Source of the DNA: Crambe crambe
Lineage: Eukaryota > Porifera > Demospongiae > Poecilosclerida > Crambeidae
DNA: 64,000 bases
NCBI GenBank assembly: GCA_963924555.1
Contig: OZ004584.1
Span: 682,001-746,000, forward strand
Reading direction: 5' to 3'
This document shows, piece by piece, positions 1-12,020 of the stretch (position 1 is the first letter of the stretch; each line of letters begins with the position of its first letter). A program made the translations under genes and the position numbers. Under the pieces are notes generated by a model. The model was not told where the DNA came from, made no database searches, and saw only the letters and a program-made list of their open reading frames with translations.

Positions 1-80
1 TGTATATCCAGCCAACAAGCCATATCACCATACATACCCAAAGTGGAATTCCAGTGTGGTACATAGCTATTATTAAATTG

Positions 81-460
81 CATGAAAGTGTAGACTGCAC
101 TCTTATAGTGTGCATATATTGGGACAATCTAGTGTACACTGCACACCTATCATAGTAGTGTGCAAAAGTACACTGCACTCTTATAACGTGAGTATAGGTG
201 TACACTGCACACCTATCATAGTAGTATTCAAAATGAAAGTGTAGACTGCACTCTTATAGCGTGAGTATAGGTGTACACTGCACACCTATTCAAAATGAAA
301 GTGTACACTGCACTCTTATAGCGTGAGTATAGGTGTACACTGCACACCTATTAAAAAGGAAAGTGTAGACTGCACTCTTATAGCGTGAGTATAGGGACAA
401 TTCAGTGTATGCTGCACACCTGTAGTGTGCACATATCGGGAAAGTTTAGTGTGCACAGAA
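81..460. repeat. Tandem minisatellite, period about 62 bp
   Basis: Roughly five degenerate units share the cores 'actgcactcttatagcgtg' and 'gtgtacactgcacacct'. Units differ by small indels and substitutions, so this is an aged array. It lies 3' of the COG5 exons, either in a large COG5 intron or beyond that gene. No coding potential is seen in it. Confidence 0.85.
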
Positions 461-697
461 CACTTCCATTATTAGTATAAACCCATAGGTAGAGCTCGTC
501 TATCTGGGGGGAGGAGACTGACCTGCCACCCTCCCCTCTTTACTGAGGGGCCTACAAAAGCTTAAGGGCCTGATCTGGCCCTGGCACTGCATCTGAGGGG
601 TGCATGGTGGACCCAGCACTGGACATACGTAGGTAGGGGAGTGTTTATTTTGCTGAAACAGGGGTGCATTGGACCACACTCCCCAACCACACAGATA

Positions 698-830
698 GTT
701 AGATACCGAGATCAAGGGATCTACGGTCTATTTAGAAACCTGAGAGCCCTGGGCTGTAGCGTCCCGAGTGCAGCTAAGGGCCCAAAGGTTTCTAAACAGA
801 CTGTAGATCCCATTGGTCGAGGTGTCTAAC
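698..830. repeat. Fold-back (MITE-like) element
   Basis: The left arm begins 'gttagataccgagatcaa' and the right arm ends 'ttggtcgaggtgtctaac', its imperfect reverse complement. Inner arms (gggatctac...aaacct at 715-741 and aggttt...gtagatccc at 786-810) also pair. The whole ~133 bp can fold on itself. No clear target duplication is visible. Confidence 0.7.
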
Positions 831-1104
831 TTATTTAGACTATAGCTAACTTACCTCAACACACACTAACCATGGTTTTTAAATGCAACAAACATGAATC
901 AGAGCGCACCTAGAAACAACCGTGGCCACCGCGATGCGCTGCTATAATTGGACCAATTGGAATGACCATCTTTACCGATTCATTCATTGGATTCATCCTA
1001 GGGCAAGTGAATTCTAAGTGTAGTCATATTGACTTTGTATATTTCCCAGTAAAAAAAGAAATTCAATAAAGACTGTAGTTATTACAGGATGCAACAATAT
1101 TTAC

Positions 1105-1956
1105 CTCTTGTCTTCTTTCTTTTGTTCCTCCTGCTGTCCGAAGCCACCATACATGGAGGAGGGTTGGGGCTCAGAACTCCCAAACTTCTCCAGACGTGAA
1201 ATCAGATCCGAAAACACACGCACCAGTTTGGGATAGTCCATCTCGAATACTTGTCGGAGAAATGTGGAGGCTGGGAAGACATATGATTAAAATTCAATGT
1301 ACTGGCTTAGCATTCAAGTCCCACAAATATGTGGATTCCCTGAAATTTCTATATCCAAAAGACAGTATTGCAGTATTAGGGGGAGAACCCTTTTAATCAT
1401 TACAATAGAACCCCCTCCCCAAAATACAAAAACCTCTATAATTATTTAGGACACTTTTTTGAATCCCTTTGCAATACCCTTAATCAGGACACCTCCTTTA
1501 TCAGGATACTTATTACAGGTCCCACATTTACAAGTTTCATTGTATTATTCAAATGAGCATGATATCTAGTCCACTTGCTCACTCGCTCACTCACCTTGTG
1601 CTGCAGCTGAGAATTCTACTCCCAAGTCTTCTGCAACTGTCTCCCAGAAACTGACAAGAAGCTGGTGAGTGCTTTCCTGTGTATATTTGACATGATGCAG
1701 AAGAGGTTTTCCCACCAGATCAGTCTTGCCTTTACAACTATGATACATAATATATATTGTAATACTTACTTCAGATATGTTGTCCAAGAATGATGTCTGC
1801 GTGATGGGGTCTCTTTTCTTGATCAAGACGACATACAGTTGGTAAACCTGTAAACCAAGAGAGAGAGCTTGCAAGTACAGAGTTAGGAGGTATTTGGGCA
1901 AAGCCCCTCTAATTAACTGCTTGATTAAAAGAGATTTGAAATGCTGTAGACCACAC

Positions 1957-2007
<51 letters not shown>

Positions 2008-2506
2008 GACTGTGGACTTTGTAGATGGTGTTACCCAGCTTCTCCAGTCGTGTCCAGAGAGTGGCCTTCCAAGAGGCAGAGGTACTAAGAGTAGGCAGAG
2101 TGGATCGACCAGGACCATTTCCTGCTATAAAGATATACGTAAATCATCATAGAAATGTTTTAAATTATGACAGCTATTTAGTAGTTTGCTATCTATCTAA
2201 TACACACATCATCATTTATGATTCAAGCTTGCCCCTCAAACAATGCCTCCTATCGAGCAGCCACGATGAGCAGCCCTGCTTGCCCCTCATACAATGCCTG
2301 CTATCAAGCAGCCATGATGTACCCTCATTCTCATGTTGTATATATACCTTCTAAGCCTTGTATGAGAGTGGCAGGGTCAAGGGCATTCTGACTCTCGTGC
2401 TGGAGGGCAGTTCTGAAGCCAGTGAGGATGGAATGAAGGGTGGTGGTCAGTTGACCAAGGTTGTAGAACACCTGAAGAGATACACTCACCTGTGTAGGGT
2501 TCTACG

Positions 2507-2596
<90 letters not shown>

Positions 2597-3151
2597 ATCA
2601 ATTGGAATACAGTACAGAATTTCCCAGCTGTAAACCATGATTCAATCATGCAAAGCTTACCATTAGTTCGAGACCTTGCAAAAGCATCCTCTTAGCCTGC
2701 GCCTCCACCTCTCGCCTACTACGATTCAGCCACACCCTCTCTTCCTCAAGCAATTTTATTCCAGTCAGATCACCACTGGAAGTCAAGATATCTGCATGAA
2801 TACACACAATATTATATGTATGCATGAATACATACAGCAATAATATTAATGAAGTATCAATCTTATTCTGTGGATTCAGAGGCTGATTCGTGAAGTTATA
2901 ATAATTATGAAATTAGCTATACCTGGCACTAAAATTGAATTGTTTAAGTATTAAGTATTCTATTCTCGACATTACACATCTCACTCTACTGACCAATTTC
3001 TGAGAATGTCTGTGCTACTTTAGTGATCTCTCGACTGCCACCTTGCATCTGAGACTTGAGGCGTTTGAGGAGGTAGAGCATTCTGATGACTTTACGAAGG
3101 AGATCACATGCCCCCTATAAGACAAAGGGAACAATAGCACCTTAATAGGGA

Positions 3152-3199
<48 letters not shown>

Positions 3200-3814
3200 A
3201 AGTCTTGTGACATCCTCACTTGTAATCTGGAGAGCTGGGCAGTTCTTGAAATGATCTTCTGGTAAGGGTCAACAATCTTACTACTAATCCGTCCCACGGC
3301 AGTTTGTAGAGACTCAATTCGGGTGTGCATCATCTTGAGAACACCTACGTATATACAGTGGGTGCAACACAAGAGATTTTAGCAAATTTTGACCAGGACA
3401 TTTCTCTATGACAAATCTCTGAGGGATTCTTAGATTTCCCCTCATACTGATTAACCACATCAAAGAAAACTAATTCACAACCCACTAAACACTATTAGAA
3501 TATTCATAGCCTGACTTTCCAGTGCCTCTATGCCAGTGGCTTGGGAGAGTAAGTCCTCGTAATTAGTGACCACTTGAGAGTACAGCTCCTTATCCAGCTG
3601 AGTAATCCCATCAGAGAGTTTCGCCAATGTCTCCCCAACCATCTGAGATTGAATGACAGAACTGGCATAGGACTTAGGGTTGAAATTCTCCTGGAATAAG
3701 TTCTGCATGGATGCTATAGAGTTAGAACTATCACGTGATGGCTTATAGACTGCATTCACAGCAATACTTACAGTCTTTCATCAATTCCTCCAATGCACCT
3801 CCAGCTGTCGCCAT
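1105..3814 (-). CDS. COG5: Conserved oligomeric Golgi complex subunit 5 (5' part, runs off window)
   Basis: COG5 is part of lobe B of the COG complex, which tethers vesicles in retrograde intra-Golgi traffic. I read ten exons (minus strand): 3814-3772, 3749-3516, 3344-3220, 3114-2994, 2791-2661, 2501-2348, 2121-2006, 1847-1770, 1676-1595 and 1270-1105. Phases join without a stop. The translation tracks animal COG5 closely: [112 protein letters not shown] and [13 protein letters not shown]. The start Met opens a short 14-codon first coding exon. The last exon ends in phase 2 at a GTAAAT donor, and I find no further COG5 exon down to base 1, so the C-terminal half is outside the window. Confidence 0.93.
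1959..2005. repeat. (CA)n microsatellite containing a COG5 splice donor
   Basis: On the COG5 sense strand this is (GT)n starting exactly at the donor of the exon ending at 2006, so the first GT of the microsatellite is the 5' splice site. Confidence 0.9.
2512..2590. repeat. (GA)n microsatellite; (CT)n pyrimidine tract of COG5
   Basis: About 79 bp of GA. On the COG5 sense strand it reads (CT)n and ends ten bases before the acceptor at 2502, so it can serve as that intron's polypyrimidine tract. Confidence 0.9.
3155..3196. repeat. (CT)n microsatellite in COG5 intron 3
   Basis: Simple CT repeat of about 42 bp between the COG5 exons at 3344-3220 and 3114-2994. Confidence 0.9.
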
Positions 3815-3934
3815 ATTGATGACCTATGACCTTCATTCTGTCGAGTCAGCATTTTGGAACGACCTTTGTTTGCTGAGTCGGCATTATGGGCGTGGTCACC
3901 AAGGGTCATAGTCCTAGCTGTCCGTAGTTTGTCC
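3815..3934. promoter_or_regulatory. Bidirectional promoter between COG5 and the GRAM/CCCH/UFD1 gene
   Basis: Only 120 bp separate the divergent start codons (COG5 ATG at 3814-3812, plus-strand ATG at 3935). This stretch must hold both core promoters and 5' UTRs. There is no TATA box. A direct duplication is visible: 'gagtcagcattttgg' (3843-3857) and 'gagtcggcattatgg'. A nuclear-receptor-type direct repeat sits at 3820-3832. Promoter function is inferred from gene geometry. Confidence 0.6.
3820..3832 (-). promoter_or_regulatory. Perfect DR1 motif (AGGTCA-T-AGGTCA)
   Basis: The minus strand reads AGGTCATAGGTCA, two perfect half-sites spaced by one base, the arrangement bound by RXR/HNF4-type (NR2) receptors. 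Sponges have NR2-type receptors. It lies just upstream of the COG5 start codon. Function is inferred; a 13-bp match can arise by chance. Confidence 0.4.
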
Positions 3935-6900
3935 ATGAACACGATGGATCTTCAAATGGAAGTATCTCTCCTGATCAAAAGATTCCCTGAAAGATCACTG
4001 GAAGACTTGGGACCTCTCATCAAAGGTAATAGTTTGCTTTGCACGAGATTATTAATACAGAACTATCATGATCAAGATTATTACCTAGCTACAAAGATTT
4101 CATGACAGTGATTCTTGTTTTTGCTTTTGAAGATTTCTTCTGTGCTCGGAGTGAGAAACCTGGTATATATTATGGAGGACGGCTGTTTGTGACTCAAAAG
4201 ATGCTTGTCTTTGTGTCGACAAAGTAAGTCTTTATTCATTCATCAGAGTTAATTGGATCGTTACATATGAAGCCACTTTGATGGTTCAACAGTATTCAAA
4301 AGGTTCAAAGATTGAATACATAATACAAACCACCATCTTATTCAAAGAGCCAAATAGAACTATTCACATAGAACAAGGATAGCTTTGGCAAACTTCAAAA
4401 TGTCCTTCTGATTTTTTCTCACAATGTACGTACATTTTTTAGTTTGGACTCGAAAGCACACGACTGTTGCATTCCCATAAAGGATATCACCATGACTACC
4501 ACTATTCACAGACGCATCATCTCTTCACTTGAGGTGCAGTGGACCAAAAGAAAGGTAACCTTTGCTGTCTGATTGTTCTTAAATTGCATACAGAATCTCT
4601 GATGTCCTTTTCCTTCTATAGAATTGCTTCACGAATTTCTACGACTTGAAATCTGTTGAAAGGACACTGAGAGAAGTTCTTTCACCAGAGAAAGTCACAG
4701 TAAAGACATCAGGTGAGTACAAGTGTAGGGTTAGGTATATATAATTAATTACTCACTTTGAAATTCTTGTAGGATCTCTGAAGAAACGGGTGAGGAGGAT
4801 AGCAAGTTTCCCTATTAAAGAACCATCCCACACTTCATCTTCGCAGTCTCTCAAACCTAAGGTGTGTGTCACATAATCATGTCGCATGCTGCATTGCACA
4901 GGGGATCTGACGCAGGACCAAATTAATGTCCAGGCTAAACTGCAGCAGTTGGCCGACCATTTTCCTGTTGATCTGACACTGGTGGTATAAAGAAGTATAG
5001 CAAGATAGCAAGTGTTTGAAATCAGTATCTAATGCCTTCTGTTGTAGTTGGCCCTGTATGCATCATTATGCTCTGGCATAGATTTAATTTATTGAGTCTC
5101 ACACTCTAATATGTACGTACTTTGGTTAGGCAGTTCCAAATGTTTAACGGATTTTTTCTCCTTTCTTATAAGCAGGCAGGACAAAATAAACTTAAACATA
5201 CGTAAACTACCTCAGTATACTACAGTGGCGTAGGAAGATGATTTTGAATAGGGGGGCCACCTAAGTAATAGTCAAGACCCACGCCTATTTACTTGGGGGG
5301 GGGGGGGGGGGGGGAGGGGGGCACTAATGACTAGTTTTTAGAAAAGAATCAAACTCCAAAGTAATTTATTCTTTGTTGGTTTACAACATGGCTAATTCTT
5401 CGTGTATAGGCCTACATAGTTGTTCAATTGACATTCAGTCATAGTACTTGTTAAATAGCTAAGTTTTCATTTGATGAAGGGAAGAAAAAGAGTGTTCTGC
5501 TGTGGCTGAAATGTCAAGTATAATCTAATCAGTTTATCAAATATGCCTTTGTAGATTTCACTTTTATTACAGCTGTGAAGTATCATGCAGTGTAGTATAG
5601 TAGCTATAGCAATTATGCAATCAATAATAAGGGGGGCCCTGCCCCCTGTCTGAAAATAATAGGGGGGGCCCTGGCCCCTGTGGCCCCCCCTGTTCCTACG
5701 CCAGTGTACTATGCATATACTGTAATGGTATCTCAGTATACTATGCATCATACATCTCTTCGAGTTTTGTATGGTCATGTATTCTAGTATACCAAGATAA
5801 ACAGCAGTATTCAAAGATAAACAGCAGTATCATTATAGTATACAAAGATAAACAGCAGTATACTGAGGATATGCAAGTTTAATTCTTTCGAAATAGGGCA
5901 ATGACTGTATATCTCTCCTCCCTTCTACAGCTTGAACCTTGCCCGTACTTCACTAAATGTGGTTTCTGCCCAAGGGGTGTGGTTTGTAAATTGGACCACA
6001 CCTTCCAAACAGACCAAGAGACTGACGTCGTTGCAGGCCAAGACCCCAAAACTGCCTCTAAAGATGCTGATCTTTATTCCACTAACAACACAAGCTCTGA
6101 TTCAGACTCCATCAGCTTCAAAAGGTCACCAATGAAAAAGCCTCACGTTCAACCAATGGCTGAATCAAGAGTGTCTGATTCTGATGACACTGTGAAATAC
6201 CTTCGTAGTATTTCTTCACCAATATTCATTGCAGACTCGAAGTCTGAAACAAAGAAATCATCAAGCGATGAAAGAGAAATATCTGACCAATATCATTTAA
6301 CGTCCAAGGACTTAATCCCAACCACAGATGAAAGCAGTAGCAGCAACTCCAGCTCAAACTTCAAACCTGTAGCCAAAGAACTAACCTTGCCAGAATCATT
6401 CAACTTTAGCACCCAGCTCTCCCACACCTCATCAAGCTCGAATCCTAGCGAAGAGTTCAGAACACCTCCAAGTGATTCTGCTGCTGGACTCTCTTTGCTG
6501 AATAGTGCCAAGAATGTTTTCGTGTTTTCCGCTTCATCTCCAACTTCACCCCCAAAGGGGAAAAGAAAAGACGCCATAGTGGACTTCGTTTTGCCGAAGA
6601 TGGATGACAGAGGGGTAGTGGGAAAGGAGGAGGGGGAGGAGGGGGCTTATCGGTCTGGCAGTGGGGTCGGAGCCAAGGGCAGGGGAGATGCAGCCAGTAA
6701 GGAGATGGAGTTGCTCATTCAGCAACTGGAGTTGGGATCTGATGATGTGAGTTCCGTTTTGTTGTTGTTTTTTCTTGATTTTTGTTGTTTTTTTTTGCTG
6801 TCTTATCTACAGAATAGTCATGTACAGGAATTCCTTTTAAGGAAGCTCTTTTTTTTTTTTTTACAAGGGGTCTGGTTCCAATTGCCCCCTTGATTACTAA

Positions 6901-8053
6901 TTGATTAGTAAATCCATGTAACCATGATTACAGTGATGTCATCATAGGATTCCCTTCATGGAGATCTTGATGTCGAGACCCAGATGAGAATCATAGAATC
7001 GCTATCGTACGGGAAAATTGGTGAGAGCTCTGAAGCTCCTCCCCCTTACTCCTCCCTTGATCACCAGTCATCCTTTTCATCTGAGTCAGAGACACCACCC
7101 GAGGGTGCACATAATACCAAAGAGGGGCGTGGCCATAAGAGACAGCCGTGCTACTATTTCTTGTCAGGTTACTGCAAGAATGGACTCGAGTGTCCGGATT
7201 ACCATGGAATGGATCCAGATGTGGAAGAATTTGAATTTTCCATTCCATCGAGAATTAGAGTCCATTCCGGTTCAGGAATAGGACGCAGTGATATTAATTC
7301 CGGAGACAAGATCATTCTGCCTCCACAGATTTTGATGGCTTGTGAACAGCAAGAATTGTCCTACCCTATAGTAAGTTCAGTGCTCTTCTGCACTTGGAAG
7401 TAAGTTCAGTGTTACAGCAAAAACCTTTCAAGTAAGAGCACCATCACCAGATGTCATCCTCAGCATAAAAACTGAAGAGTCCAGGGGTTTCATGCAGGAA
7501 TTTTGGATAGAGGGGGGACTATGCATGTTGGCGTGCTTGTGTTGAGGAAAAAATGTGATTTTTTAAGACACATTCAGTAATAATTGGTTTTAAGGAGGGA
7601 AATTTCAATCAGAGAGGGGATCTCCCCCTTTCCCCCTCCGCTGTATGAAACCCTGACTGAGTACATTTTAGGTTGTGTATTGCACCATTATGGCATGAAG
7701 TTTTCATGGGATTGAAATTTTTGTGGAACCATATTTATATTTGTCAAAACAATAAAATTCTATACCCCACGAAAATTTCACATACAGATTGAGTTACTGT
7801 TTCTTCTTCAGGCCTTCAGGATGGAGAATAGCATTCTAGGGAAGGTCGTGTATGGAGGTGTGTTGCAGTTCACGAGCCCCTCCCCTGACTCTGCCTACCT
7901 CCCACAGTGGATGATGGAATACCTTGAAGTGCAGGACGGGGAGGAAATCTCGTTTCAACACACAGACTTGCCGAAGGGAACTTTTGTCCAACTGCAACCC
8001 GTATCATCCTCATGGCTGGTATATATACGTTGTTTATTTATTTGTTTTTTTGG

Positions 8054-8087
<34 letters not shown>

Positions 8088-11000
8088 ATCCCAAGCCCCT
8101 CCCCTTTGCTTCCCCCCAGGGCATTCCTTTTGATAAGAGAATGGCAATGATGGAATTCCAGTTGAGAAACTTTCAGGTAGAGTGAAATATGTATTACTAT
8201 AAGGGGGTGTTTTATTCTTGCCCCCCTCATTATACTCTAATGACTACATTACAATGTATTATAAGGGGGTGTTTCATTTTTGCCCCCCTCATTATACTCT
8301 AATGACTACATTACAATAAGGGGGTGTTTTATTCTTGCCCCCCTCTTTATATACTCTTAACGACTTCATTAGACTCTGACTGAGGGTACAAGGGTCACGT
8401 TGACGTATGAACTGAACAAGTACACACTCAAGGTCTTGAAGTGCAAACCTGCGAAAGGTAATTAATTAACCCTTTATTATCTGGTCAAGGTCAAATTAAT
8501 GTTAGGTACCACATCCAGATACAGTGAACTCCCTCTGATCAGGACCCCTGAAATGAGGCCACTCCTATGGACACTTTAAAAGTCCCAATGTACACTTTGT
8601 ACGATAAATCCACCCCTGAAATGAGAGCACCCCTCTAATCAGGACACTTCTGCTGGGAAGAGAGAGAGTCCATTGTAATAATCACTTCCTCATTTTAGTT
8701 TTCGCTAAATTTAATGTGTACCTTTGTTCCTGTACTTTCATAACAGTACCTACCTAATTCCATTCACTGCTCATAGGGATATCAATAGTGGATGCTGATC
8801 TGACCACTGACGTCATAGAACCTGCTGACCTCAATAGATTCGTAAGTGGCTGTGTATGTATGTATGTACTGTGTCTATGTTGTATGAATGAAAGATACAC
8901 TGTCTGTTCTCTATCTAATACTTACTGACAGCACTCCGTGATCGAGGGACAAGCTGAGAACATTGAGATTAATGAACCAAAGAAGTGTGAAGTCAAGTCA
9001 AATGCGTATAGACATTTTGTGCTGGTATGCTATATCATCTCTATAATGTTCACTCTTTTTAACAACTATTTCTTCCTCCCCCTCCCACCCCCTCTCCCTC
9101 TCCGTCCCCTTCTCCCTTCCCTCCCCCTCTCCCTCTCCCTCTCCCTTCCCCTTCCCAGCTCTCCTTACCAGGGAAGCCCATCCCATCAAAAATCAGGATT
9201 GAAGTTCAGAGTTCGTCGGGTGATGCTGACCTCTTTCTGTCGCAGTCCTTTGCTGCCCCCTTGCAGAGTCACTACACGTGGTGCAATCAAGATGTTGGAA
9301 AATCCGTCATACACTTGAATAGTGCTGACGATAAGAACTATGATATCCTCAAGGTGCGTATGTACTTAATATTACAAGAAACAATACTGGAATTATGTAC
9401 ATTTGATACCCTCGACTAACAACCTTCAATTGTTCAGTGAAGATTTCTAGCTTATTTGACTCTTATGGGGGGGATTTGGTGTACTGGTTAAACATTGTTC
9501 TCCCCTTCCTCCTCAGCCTCTCTTTGCTGGAGTAATGGGGGCATTGGAAGATGCTGAATTTACCATCACATTCTTTGACGAAAGCTCACAAGATTCTTCA
9601 GGTTAATATACACACTTATAAACTTATTGTTATTGTGTTTGTTGTTGTTATTGTTTTTGTTATTGTTTTTGTTATTGCCTTTAGCCGGTAGTAATGTGAC
9701 CAGTTCCACCGGCAAGTCAGGATTAACCCTAAGAGGAGTACCCTCCACAGATGATCTCAAGGGGAAACCCACATCCTCTTCACCAGAGCCCCTCCTCCCT
9801 GATCATCAGCAGTGTTCGTACTGTGGGAGTGTCATGCCCTCTCTCAGGCTATTGATGCACGAACGACACTGTGCCCAAAGCACCTTCAAGTGTCCTTTGT
9901 GCCAGTAGGTGGAGAAAGGAGGGATAAGGGGCTGGAATGCAATGTTATTATGTTCCATTAGATTCTACTTCACTGTTCCCTTCCTTTCCTTCTAGACAGC
10001 TGGTCTTCTTTCCTCCTTGCTTGATGTTATACGTAGTTTTCTTCCCTATCTCTTTGCTCTACATCACCATCTTCCTTTCCTCCTCTCAAATCATCTATCT
10101 TCCTTCCCTTCCAGATTGTGCCTGCCTAAGAACAGAGAGAAGAAGCACAACTCCATTGCCCACCAACTCCTTGTCTGTGAATGTGGAGAAGAATATACAC
10201 AGGTTAGTACTCACATATATAAACTCATCCTAGCAGGGCTGGATCCACAGGTGAGGGTTGAGAGGGTTGCACAATAAAATGTAGGCTAACTGTGAATGCA
10301 GGGAAGAATATACATACACAGGTTAGTGCTCACATAAAAACTCATCCTAGCAGGGCTGGATCCAGAGGTAAGGGTTGAGGGGGTTGCACAATAAAATGTA
10401 GGCTCGCTTAAGCTACATAGGAGTTAAAGGAAATCACAGTTAGTGTGCACTGAGTTACATATCTTTTAAAAAAAGTGTAAGTACAGGTCATGTGTACATA
10501 GACTGTTTCTTCTACAGGTCATGTGTACATACGTAGACTGTTTCTTCTTACCATTTTGACCATACGTAGCTTCAGATGATTATTGCTAAGCCACGTTGGA
10601 CTGAGCAACACATGCAATTTTTGGGGGTTCTTCCCTTTACCTATCCACACAGCGCACAGAGTATATTATTATGCCATTTTGGCCTTTTTTTCTTTACTCA
10701 CTCTCTCCTCCATTCCTATAGCTTGCCCTGCACAGACATCAAGAGACGGATTGCTCAAAAAGAACGGTCAAATGTCCTTTCAAATGGTGCAACTTGGTAT
10801 GTATGTATGTATGTATGTATGTATGTATGTATGTATGTATGTATGTATGTATGTATGTATGTACAGGATAATTATTATGTACTTATGATCACATTCTCCC
10901 GCCATTTGAGCGGCTCATTGCATGCTTTCACCTCATCTCATGCAGTCATTTCCCATGGACCAGTTGGCAAGTCATGAGAATATTTGTGGGAGGAAAAAGA

Positions 11001-11372
11001 CGGAGTGCCCTGTTTGCAAGGAGGTATGTGTGTAAAATGTAATGCTGATTCTATAGCATGAAAATTTTTGTGGGGTAAAATTTTTTATGGGGTAAGTGAA
11101 GTAATTCCCACAAATCCATGAAAATTTATCCCACAAATATACAGCATTATATGGTACAGTGTATTTAATTGCATGCCATCATCTATTCTTAGGAGGTGTC
11201 TCATTTGGAGCTTGAAATGCACTTGGAGGCTTTTCACGATGTGGAAGTGGACAAGATTGACTGGGAGAAACCTTTGTCTAGTCAGGTGAGTCAGTGTGTG
11301 CACATGAAGTAAGTGTGGCTTAACTAAGCCATCCTCACATAAAAGAACTTTCATATATGCATGAATGTATCT

Positions 11373-11420
<48 letters not shown>

Positions 11421-11843
11421 TATTTGTTTCTTTGGTCCCACAGGACTTGATATTCAAACACAGTCAGCTGAAGTTCAAATGCACTTGTGGATTGAGCTTT
11501 CAATTTCAGGATGACATGCAAGTCCATCAGGTACTGGGGTACAGACAATCTTTCCAGTAACAAAACGAGTTAAATATATGTTAAGGGGTTTCCTCTTATT
11601 ACATAATTATTATGTAATGGAAGCAACCACTGCAGTATAACCATTCACTTGATACCACCTAGTTAAGTTGAATACTCAAGTGTCATAATCAGAATTTCAG
11701 ACACAGTATTCTTTTATGACCAAATAATGCAGTTAACTGAATGTGCTTTGAGGAGAATGGTTGAGGATGAGATGAGAGCTGAAGGTGGAAAGGAATCGCT
11801 CATTTCCGTTGATGCGGCCACCAACAGTGACATTGTAGGCTAG
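3935..11843 (+). CDS. GRAM-like, CCCH zinc finger, UFD1-fold and TRAF-type zinc finger protein (PRLI-interacting factor K-like)
   Basis: I read 21 exons, about 1083 aa: 3935-4025, 4133-4223, 4443-4554, 4622-4712, 4773-4861, 5931-6746, 6948-7370, 7812-8018, 8120-8176, 8373-8457, 8777-8841, 8932-9024, 9159-9353, 9517-9601, 9685-9904, 10115-10202, 10722-10796, 10946-11023, 11193-11285, 11444-11530 and 11733-11843. Exons 1-5 give a GRAM/PH-like stretch ([23 protein letters not shown]). Exon 6 has a CCCH finger ([14 protein letters not shown]...H) and a Ser-rich linker. Exon 7 has a second CCCH finger ([19 protein letters not shown]). Exons 7-11 give the UFD1 N-domain ([23 protein letters not shown]). 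Later exons give repeated C-x2-C...H-x3/4-C fingers (CSYCGSVMP...HERHC, CPFKWC, CPVCKEE). Plant PRLI-interacting factor K pairs UFD1 with such fingers, which suggests a ubiquitin/p97-linked role. The exon 5-to-6 join is phase-compatible across a 1069-bp intron, but an in-frame ATG at 5901 could start a shorter protein, so the GRAM part may be separate. Confidence 0.72.
5223..5706. mobile_element. Non-autonomous DNA transposon, TIR CAGTGGCGTAGGAA, 5-bp TSD
   Basis: Left end CAGTGGCGTAGGAA, right end TTCCTACGCCAGTG (one mismatch in the inverted repeat). TACTA flanks both sides (5218-5222 and 5707-5711). The interior has long G/C runs and no transposase. It sits in the large intron of the GRAM/UFD1 gene. 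It shares its terminal sequence and 5-bp duplication with the element at 47661-48102. Confidence 0.75.
8177..8372. repeat. Intronic tandem repeat of an acceptor-proximal unit
   Basis: Three copies of a ~60-bp unit (ataagggggtgttt...cccccctcattatactcta atgactacatta) fill the intron. The last copy runs into the real acceptor ('cttcattag'), so the array is built from the 3' splice-site flank. Confidence 0.75.
10183..10405. repeat. Tandem duplication of exon 16 end, donor and intron start
   Basis: The 3' end of exon 16 with its donor (gaagaatatacacag|gttagt) and ~100 bp of intron is repeated once immediately downstream (gaagaatatacatacacag gttagt...). The copy keeps a donor-like site. Confidence 0.8.
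10797..10863. repeat. (GTAT)n microsatellite starting at a splice donor
   Basis: The donor of exon 17 (ends 10796) is the first GTATGT of this tetranucleotide repeat. Confidence 0.9.
11374..11420. repeat. (CA)n microsatellite in intron 19
   Basis: Dinucleotide repeat between exons 19 and 20 of the UFD1-type gene, about 20 bp upstream of the acceptor region. Confidence 0.85.
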
Positions 11844-12020
11844 CTTGCTAGAATCATTCATACGTATGCTGCATCTATTATGGATATCTGGCTTTGTGTG
11901 CGTCATGCATCAGAGTGCCAACTACATTGATTAACTATGAAATCTATCACAATATTAATCACAGCTCTGGAAGTTTAAGATATTTGATAAGAAATAAAGA
12001 ATATATAGTACTAATGACAA

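Noticed and set aside
500-829. Short overlapping frames around 500-830
   Set aside because: They fall in the fold-back element and GC-rich flank; no coding signal and no COG5 similarity.
4902-4991. Open stretch after GCACAG ([20 protein letters not shown]... then stop) as a terminal exon of the GRAM-like gene
   Set aside because: The acceptor leaves the wrong phase: joined to exon 5 (phase 0) it gives a stop after two codons. The phase-compatible join to 5931 is better.
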